Positions 20,162-26,339 of a stretch of 26,339 nt of DNA are shown here, piece by piece. A program made the translations under genes and the position numbers. The stretch is from Basidiobolus ranarum (lineage: Eukaryota > Basidiobolomycota > Basidiobolomycetes > Basidiobolales). The stretch lies in NCBI GenBank assembly GCA_040143965.1, contig JASJQH010000132.1, forward strand, positions 1 to 26,339, written 5' to 3'. Numbering within the stretch: the stretch's first letter is position 1; each line of letters opens with the position of its first letter. Below the pieces are notes generated by a model. It made no database searches, was not told the origin of the DNA, and worked only from the letters and a program-made list of their open reading frames with translations.

Positions 20162-23004
20162 TCAAGCGCTACTTTCAGAGGATGTGTCGGAATGTATTTC
20201 ATGTCCCTGTTGCCACTTATAGATCTGATGATCTTCGGCAAATTCAACTACATCGCGTACTTCACCAACAGTCATATCACCTTCGCTACCACTTTGTGAG
20301 ACTTCAGTGTTCAAAGGGTCATAGTGGTTTGGATCCACCCCTCTAGAGCGAAGCTTCTCGAGCTTGATTTCGTTTCTACTTTGTTCGATGATTCTTTCAA
20401 TTCGCATCCGATTCTCAATCATGTGAAGTTTTGGCCAAGCGTTGCGTTGACCTTGGTTAATGTAATTGACCATTCGATGATAGTCTGGATCACGAAGGAT
20501 ATAGAGGTAGTCATTGAAAGTGGATTTTGGCTAGAGAATCATGTTATTCTATGTTTCAAATGTAAACCACATGATTCCAAATACTTACCAAAATCGTTAC
20601 ATTTCCTTCAAACTTCTGTAGCCAGATGAAGGACCAGTCTTGGTTCATAAAATTGGGCATGAGTTCAAGATCACGTAAAACTCGTAGCCACTTTTTGAGA
20701 TCGAGTTTGATGAACTGCTCCAACGTAGATGCAACAAATCCACCTCGCCTACAGTATCAATAACATATTAGTAACCGCATAAAAAAGTTAGTTGCAGTAC
20801 CATTTACAAACGAACCATCCCTTCCCCGAGCGATGAGAGGTAGGCCTGCCCACGCTACCTTTATTGTTGTAGAAGAAAAGGGTTACGTGCGGATTGACTT
20901 GGCTTACAATAGCATAACGAACATTGAACTAAAAGACAATGAGCTTGTGAGTACTTCCTCTATTTTGAGTGTTCGCAACTAAAATCTTACTAAGTGGTGC
21001 AACGAGTCAAGTGGAATATCCTGGATCAATAAAAGAAACAGGTTAGATACAATGGATATATGCTTCAATGCTGATTAATTAACCCCAGATCTCACCGTGC
21101 GAAGACTCCCATCACGCCATCTATGTCCACTGCTCATAAAGGGTTCTATACCTCCCTCTTTAGTTTTTCTTAACAAAACAACAGGTTTTAGAATACCGGG
21201 AATCGCTGAGCTAGCAATCACTAAACAACATAAAGTGTGTTGGGTACGGATTTTACTTGTTTTATAAAAAAAGTACAAGTTTCATTTACCAGCAGTCCAT
21301 ATAACACAGTCAGGGGCAGTGATGTAGTTGAGAAGTTTGGGAGGCGCCTGAGTACCCATAGGAACCACGCTAATGTTCAGAATGCGACCAGTTCTCTTGT
21401 AAGCTTCCAAGAAAGTCATACAGCCTTTGGTGATCCATTGAACCTTGTGACCCCAATCTCCAGCATCAAAACTAAAATTACAAAAATTCAAATCATTGTC
21501 CTCAACACGAAGTATTGCTTTTGTTAAATAAATACCAGGATCCAGTGAAAAGAAAGTTAACCCCCATTCTCTGTTTTAAGACGAAGGTATAAGTATAGAC
21601 ATTCTTTAAGGCAAGAACTCACAGAAAATGCGGATAGAAATACCATATAACCACCTGCACAAGCGGTGAGAAGTTCGTGAATCTCAGGTCTTATAATATC
21701 GATAAGTTCTTCGTTTGTTCTACAACCAACCATTGCCGCTATTATGAATGTTAATTAACACGAAGCTCAAGAGTACAAACAAAAACTCCTATACCAATTA
21801 AGGAACCAGCGCTAGTTCCAGTGATGACACGTGGAAGAAGATCTTTTTCTGCCAAGGTTTTAATGACACCTGCCACATGGATTAGTTTTGGTACTTTAAC
21901 TTGCAAATAATATATGAACCACACCTAGGTGATAGTAACCAAAAGATGCCCCGCCACTGAGACATAAAGCTGTTCTGCCGTAGCTCTTGCTTGCAGTTCT
22001 GAAGAATTGTCGTTTCTCATCCAGGGGGATTTCTTCGCAATCAGCAATGAAGACAAGAGACTCAGCCACTATAATTCATCACATTAATTTCCTTGCTGGT
22101 TAAACTATCTGATTGATTGATGTGTGATATCGCATCTACCTTGATCGAGAAAATCTTCCACCGCCTGAATTATCGCGAATGATCGTAAGTGAGAGATAAG
22201 TACAGAGCCTGACTCATTCTAGTAGGATGAATCCGTTAAAACTAACCGTTTTAGTTCCATAATATGTGTTGGAATAGAGACGAACATTCTCACATCCACC
22301 GATATTGCTCTTCACGGCTCCCTGCAATAAGAGCTCTCGAAGTTTTTGCTCATCCCCTTTTTCTCTTAATTTCTTTAATCTCGATGAGAGTTTCGTAATA
22401 AGTTCGTAGTCATAATAATGATATGGCGTTTGGTTTTTCCAATCGTCCTTTTTCAAGTGAGTATCTAAAGCTTGAGCTGCGTCTTTCCACTCCTCGTAGT
22501 TACGTGCGTTACGAAGACGTTGACGAAGCTCTCTCTTTTCCCCACGCCTGACCCAAACGATGAATAAATTCCACGATACGAAAAGAGGAGGGAATAGAGG
22601 AGAAACGTACCAAGAATAGAAGTACTCCCAAGTATTTACTATCTGCCGAAGTAGGATGTAGAGGAATAACTCGAAAAATATAACACTAAATATAAGTATC
22701 TATTAATAGAAGGGGAGTTAGAATAGTTGCTTATAAGGGAATATACAAAACTAAAAGAATACACTGCCAGTAAAGGAAAGCGTAGTATGGCGTAGCTAAA
22801 ACCCTCGTTCTTGTGAGGAACAGAGGCTGATTTATTCGAATTGGCTACACTAGGAGCGGCATAAAGGTCTTTGTCTGAAATGTAACCTTCTGCTTCATCG
22901 TGTAACGCTTGTGTAAATCTATCGATTTGTTCTTCGTTGGGAAACTCAATTTCGGTGCACTCTTTGTCATGCGCCCAACTTGAGCCACCTTGGGTAAAGT
23001 CCAT
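20162..23004 (-). CDS. Patatin-domain triacylglycerol lipase (Tgl3/4/5, SDP1-like)
   Basis: Model: complement(join(20162..20530, 20589..20748, 20816..20928, 20991..21020, 21096..21220, 21290..21471, 21536..21570, 21623..21738, 21795..21869, 21925..22068, 22140..22164, 22247..22547, 22611..22699, 22747..23004)), 673 residues. It hydrolyses stored triacylglycerol, probably at lipid droplets. A hydrophobic segment (about 76-105) precedes the family's conserved SWRGEKRELRQRLRNARNY. The patatin domain has the glycine-rich oxyanion loop LSGGASFGYYHLG (261-273), nucleophile S292 in GTSAG, and the dyad D445 in WRDGS. Other family stretches are MTFLEAYKRTGRILNISV, LLNYITAPDCVIW, IVSQVNPH, GNVTILPKS and NAWPKLHMIENRMRIER. 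The C-terminus is acidic and Ser-rich. Thirteen introns of 47-82 nt were modelled. Weak points are the first intron, which could instead start 18 nt earlier, and the 5' end: the frame stays open upstream of the ATG at 23004. Confidence 0.92.
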
Positions 23005-23963
23005 GAAGAAGAACAAAGGATCGACTTCTACTTTGTCAGGAATGGTGATGACTTTGTTTAGAAAACAAGTGGTTTTTAGTATGTTAGTGAAAACAGGTTA
23101 ACAAATAAATCAGGGTGGTAATATCTTGGTTAAGGTAGGTGTTACAGTTAAGGTAGTTGGGACTTAGTGTTACGAGTGGGATTTAGAGTCAGAGAGTTTA
23201 CGAGAAGTCAGGACAATAAATCGAATTTTCCTTTCTACTCCCCAGCTCACTGAGGATAGTATTGTGAAGTGAATCCTTGCTGAATTACCAAGAGGATTGG
23301 AAAGCGAAGGTCTTAATATTTAACATGTGGAGCACGCAAAAAGAACGCTCATCAAATTAGGCGATCAATACTAATTCAATTGGAACCTAGAAGTCATTAC
23401 ATGTGTAATCATTGAAATGAAACCAAACCATGAAACTCACCCTAGCATTCAATTGATATGGCCCATTTAGACATACAATGACATGAATAGACACTTCACC
23501 CCTTACTGAAACTAGCATATCTCCCCGATTTGTTACATTAGTAACCTTTTAGATATTGGGACGGGCATCAGCATCGGCTCTGCGAAAAGTCTCTGCAATC
23601 ATATTTTAGCTGAGCACCTTGCTTCCAAAACAGGTAACACCACCTGAGCGGATCACCATCGAAAGTATCAAATCTGTAATGAGGGGAGTCCTTTTCCTGA
23701 AGATGACGAGTCAAGTACCGCGGGAGTGGAGATGTGAATTGCACCGATTCAACTCACATAATCACCCTTTACAGTCCAGTAGGTTGTACAATGAGCAATC
23801 GCCAACCTGACTATGCTTAATTAACCAGAACATTGGCTTATATTGAAGGGCAAAAGAACTTCAAACAATTATGGCAATGCCTTTCCTCACTGCCTGCGCC
23901 AATTAAAACTGCGAGATTTCCTATAACACTAAAATTTCAAGCAATTGTAAAAGTCAAATCTAA

Positions 23964-23973
23964 ATCACGTGAC
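23964..23973. promoter_or_regulatory. Cbf1-type binding site (ATCACGTGAC)
   Basis: The site matches RTCACRTG, the known target of Cbf1-family bHLH proteins, and its core TCACGTGA is a perfect palindrome. It lies about 140 bp upstream of the ATG of the Cbf1-like gene, whose basic region has the H, E and R residues that read CACGTG. This suggests autoregulation or control by a related E-box factor. Confidence 0.5.
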
Positions 23974-24022
23974 TTGGAATGACCTTTCTCTTCTAAGCAA
24001 TGAAGTATATTGCAAAGTCTTG

Positions 24023-24033
24023 TGACTTAGTCA
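24023..24033. promoter_or_regulatory. 11-bp palindrome in the Cbf1-like promoter
   Basis: TGACT and AGTCA face each other around one central T, some 80 bp before the ATG. It resembles a bZIP (AP-1/Gcn4-type) half-site pair, with one extra central position. The factor is unknown. Confidence 0.25.
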
Positions 24034-24115
24034 ACACCTTGTTATTTACTCCAATATAGGTTGGAATCCTTACGTACCTTCAGGAGTTCTAGAAGTTTCT
24101 TTACATAAATCTCCA

Positions 24116-24939
24116 ATGCCTAACGACGGCACTACCCTTAATTTGGTACTTATTCCTTTTTCTTTTGATAATTTCATTTTGACAAGCTAGTTTTGATCTG
24201 GTTGTTCTTGACTGAAATATATAATACATACACGTTTGAAATGTAACATCGCATACCTTTACTTTGATTTGCGTCTTTTAAGCAGGCTAACTCTCTCGAA
24301 GATGACGTACACGACCGTAATTCCTATCACAATGAAAGTTCATCCGATCCATTTGCTTCCCCTGAATCTGCCAACATAGCCCGCTTGACTTCCCAAATAT
24401 ATTCCCAATCGCTACTCTCTTCGACCTCAGCTATTCATTCGTATAACCTTGAATCAGATCTATCTTCAAATAGGTAGGCTTACTTTTATTCATATGCAGA
24501 TGCAAATGTAGATTTGTAGTTAATCGCACAGAAACCAACGCACTTTCATAGCCCACCGGAATCCAAGACACCAGGGAATTCTTATCCAAAGCCACCAGTT
24601 GGAAGTGACGAGTGGCATCGAGTTCGCCGTGAAAATCATAAAGAAGTTGAACGACGTCGTCGAGAAACCATTAACTCGGGGATCAATGAACTCGCAAAAA
24701 TAGTACCTGGCTGTGAAAAGAATAAGGGCAGCATTCTCAGTAGAACTGTTCAATACATTCATCAACTCAAGGAAAGTGAGGCGACCAACATTGAAAAATG
24801 GACACTTGAAAAGTTACTTACTGATCAAGCTATTAACGAGTTGAGTGCACAAGTGGAAATGCTCAAAGCAGATAACCAACAATTACATTCTCATATGGAG
24901 GAGTTAAATTCTAACCAGAAACGTCCTCGGATAGAGTAA
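24116..24939 (+). CDS. CBF1: bHLH-leucine zipper transcription factor, Cbf1-like
   Basis: Model: join(24116..24145, 24286..24473, 24552..24939), 201 residues (202 if acceptor 24282 is used). The N-terminal half is Ser-rich and not conserved. The stretch GSDEWHRVRRENHKEVERRRRE is typical of Cbf1 and contains the basic-region contacts H102, E106 and R110 for CACGTG. Helix-loop-helix covers about 111-155 (TINSGINELAKIVP and KGSILSRTVQYIHQLKESE), followed by NIEKWTLEKLLTDQ, another Cbf1 hallmark, and a coiled coil to about 192. Cbf1 proteins bind E-boxes and in yeasts control sulphur amino acid genes, centromere function or respiration, depending on species. Intron 1 ends in a tandem acceptor, intron 2 (78 nt) splits a serine codon to give SNSPPES. 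The start ATG opens a 10-codon first exon; that exon is the least certain part of the model. Confidence 0.88.
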
Positions 24940-26339
24940 CTTCCAAAAGTGGTGCTAGAATTCTGGATTTATTTCACTCTTTTCTTTATTTAGCTTCATC
25001 GCTATGTTTAATATTTGTTGACTCACCTTTCCTTTTGTCAGTCTTACTTTTATCAAATTAACAACTCCCTTTATTTCAAAAGAATGATTAGAATTCACTC
25101 TTGTACAAAACATCAATATATAACCTGATAATGAACGTTTCTCTATGTAATGCTCTCATATTGGATAATAATACACTCCTTCAATAACGGATATCATTTT
25201 GAGACAGAGTTCTAGTAAAGTCATTTACTTTCGAATACTTTATTTCAGTTCAACAGATTTGTGGCAAGATTCGGAATCTTTTCCTTTGATGTACACCAAC
25301 TAATCTGCCTCTAGAGACCCTTATCGTTACATATATAGAGTAAAAATAAAGAACTGGTTATTGTAGAACCAGAAAATACTCAACGATCAGCTGCTAACAT
25401 AGATGAACTAAAGGTTATATATAGTGACCCATAAGACTCATTCCGATTTTTTGCTTGATCTCCATACTGGCTTTAGGTGGTTACAGATAGAGTTGACTTA
25501 ATGGACGGTCAACTGGTCGTTAAAGCGTATAAAACCTTACAGGAATATTTCGGTCTCTCTCTTCGCAACCCTTACATATCTAAACTAACTATTCTAATAT
25601 GGTTTATTTTTTTATCAACTTGGATATGGTATACCATGTCTGGTTGACATTAGTTCTGATGAAATGCTAACCTACTTCATTCTGACAGTATCAGCTGAAG
25701 ATATTTAAATCAGACAAAGAACCAAAGGCTTGGCATGAATATTTAGCAGAGTCGAGGGTATATTAGAGGATGAATGTTTGCCAAGAAAATATAGTTAGAG
25801 AGGAAACAAAGGAAACCCATTGAGAATATGATCTCAATTATAGGTGAATGAGCTTTAAAATGATATCAAATTTACGCATATTGAACAAGAAGGTAAACAG
25901 GAAGGCTGACTTCTAAATTGTCAGATTCTTTTGGTATGTGCTTTGGTGACTCAGAATCACTTCATGTGGATAATGGCTTGGGTGGCTATCAATACTAGAA
26001 AATCATCCTAGTCTATTTACCTATCCTATCATAAATATAATGATGCTAAACGGAATCACTGTTGTAGATATTTCATTCCATATGCTCGACTGGGCCTTCA
26101 ACAGCAATCATCCGGTATGAGAAAAGGTGTGGTCTCTTAATTAGGGGGATCTCGGGGAAAATGATACTCAATATGAGGTAGAGAAACTGATGGTGACATT
26201 GCATGCGTTAAAGGGGAAGGGATAAGCGGAGACAGAAGCCCCAGTCATTAATGGTCATCAAGACGACTTGTAATACCATACTTCTGTTGCCCGCCTATAC
26301 TAGTAAATCGAATGCATCTATTAAGCCATTGTAGTTATG
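24940..26339. other. AT-rich right flank without an intact gene
   Basis: The first few hundred bases are the 3' flank of the Cbf1-like gene. No open frame above about 60 codons or known RNA is seen. The right half may contain the remains of a retroelement, listed separately. Confidence 0.5.
25440..26200 (+). mobile_element. Possible decayed Ty3/gypsy-like integrase fragment
   Basis: Short stretches on the plus strand recall, in the right order, the start of an integrase core (VVTDR), a DNG signature and the segment after it. The copy is heavily broken, with many breaks, and looks old. No long terminal repeats, primer site, protease or reverse transcriptase part was seen in the window. The likeness is weak and could be chance. 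Confidence 0.22.

Larger units (their letters stand above)
23005..24115. other. Divergent promoter region between lipase and Cbf1-like genes
   Basis: The starts of the two genes face away from each other across 1.1 kb. No coding sequence is recognised. The segment next to the lipase start stays open in the lipase frame for about 30 codons without an ATG. A CACGTG palindrome lies at 23964-23973 and an 11-bp palindrome TGACTTAGTCA at 24023-24033, both close to the Cbf1-like gene. Confidence 0.6.

Noticed and set aside
1-26339. Metabolic gene cluster of lipid genes
   Set aside because: Genes lie on both strands, mix ribosomal, signalling and transcription functions, and show no shared promoters or co-orientation.
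1-26339. tRNA genes, rRNA, CRISPR arrays, prokaryotic signals
   Set aside because: No B-box with cloverleaf, no rRNA core, no spaced direct repeats and no Shine-Dalgarno pattern was found by eye.

Overview
This window reads as nuclear DNA of a fungus. The genes are cut by many short GT-AG introns (38 modelled, 47-217 nt, mostly 50-85 nt). There are no ribosome binding sites or operons. The products are fungal: a Rom2/Rgf-type Rho GEF, a Cbf1-type bHLH factor, a patatin-type triacylglycerol lipase, a fungal thiamine pyrophosphate carrier and ribosomal protein eL33 with an intron after the fifth codon. The AT-rich base composition, the free-standing receiver protein and the bacterial-type 3-hydroxybutyrate dehydrogenase would fit a fungus outside the Dikarya, but this placement is only an inference.

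Layout. 1-1466: left flank with no recognised gene. 1467-1973 (+): single-domain response regulator. 1974-4525: long AT-rich spacer. 4526-5438 (+): 3-hydroxybutyrate dehydrogenase, one intron. 5911-6945 (-): wax-synthase-like MBOAT acyltransferase. 7460-8000 (-): eL33. 8885-10709 (-): ABC1/ADCK1-type atypical kinase, two introns. 10710-12285: divergent spacer with unexplained open stretches. 12286-13743 (+): mitochondrial thiamine pyrophosphate carrier, six introns. 14300-18483 (-): 1111-residue Rho GEF (DEP-DH-PH-CNH), 13 introns. 18484-20161: spacer. 20162-23004 (-): triacylglycerol lipase, 13 introns. 23005-24115: divergent spacer carrying a Cbf1-type site. 24116-24939 (+): Cbf1-like factor. 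24940-26339: AT-rich right flank, perhaps with a decayed Ty3/gypsy integrase fragment.

All splice models were made by eye. They were accepted only where reading phase and family similarity agreed across each junction, and exon lengths sum to whole codons for every gene. Several genes touch lipid or mitochondrial metabolism (ketone body oxidation, wax or sterol ester synthesis, triacylglycerol lipolysis, mitochondrial lipid balance, cofactor import). They lie on both strands with no shared promoters, so I read this as ordinary housekeeping neighbourhood rather than a cluster. I found no convincing new multi-gene system. The most useful leads are a possible autoregulatory CACGTG site at the Cbf1 gene, unusual GTT splice donors, in-phase stopless introns in the carrier gene, and the unresolved 10.7-12.3 kb spacer.
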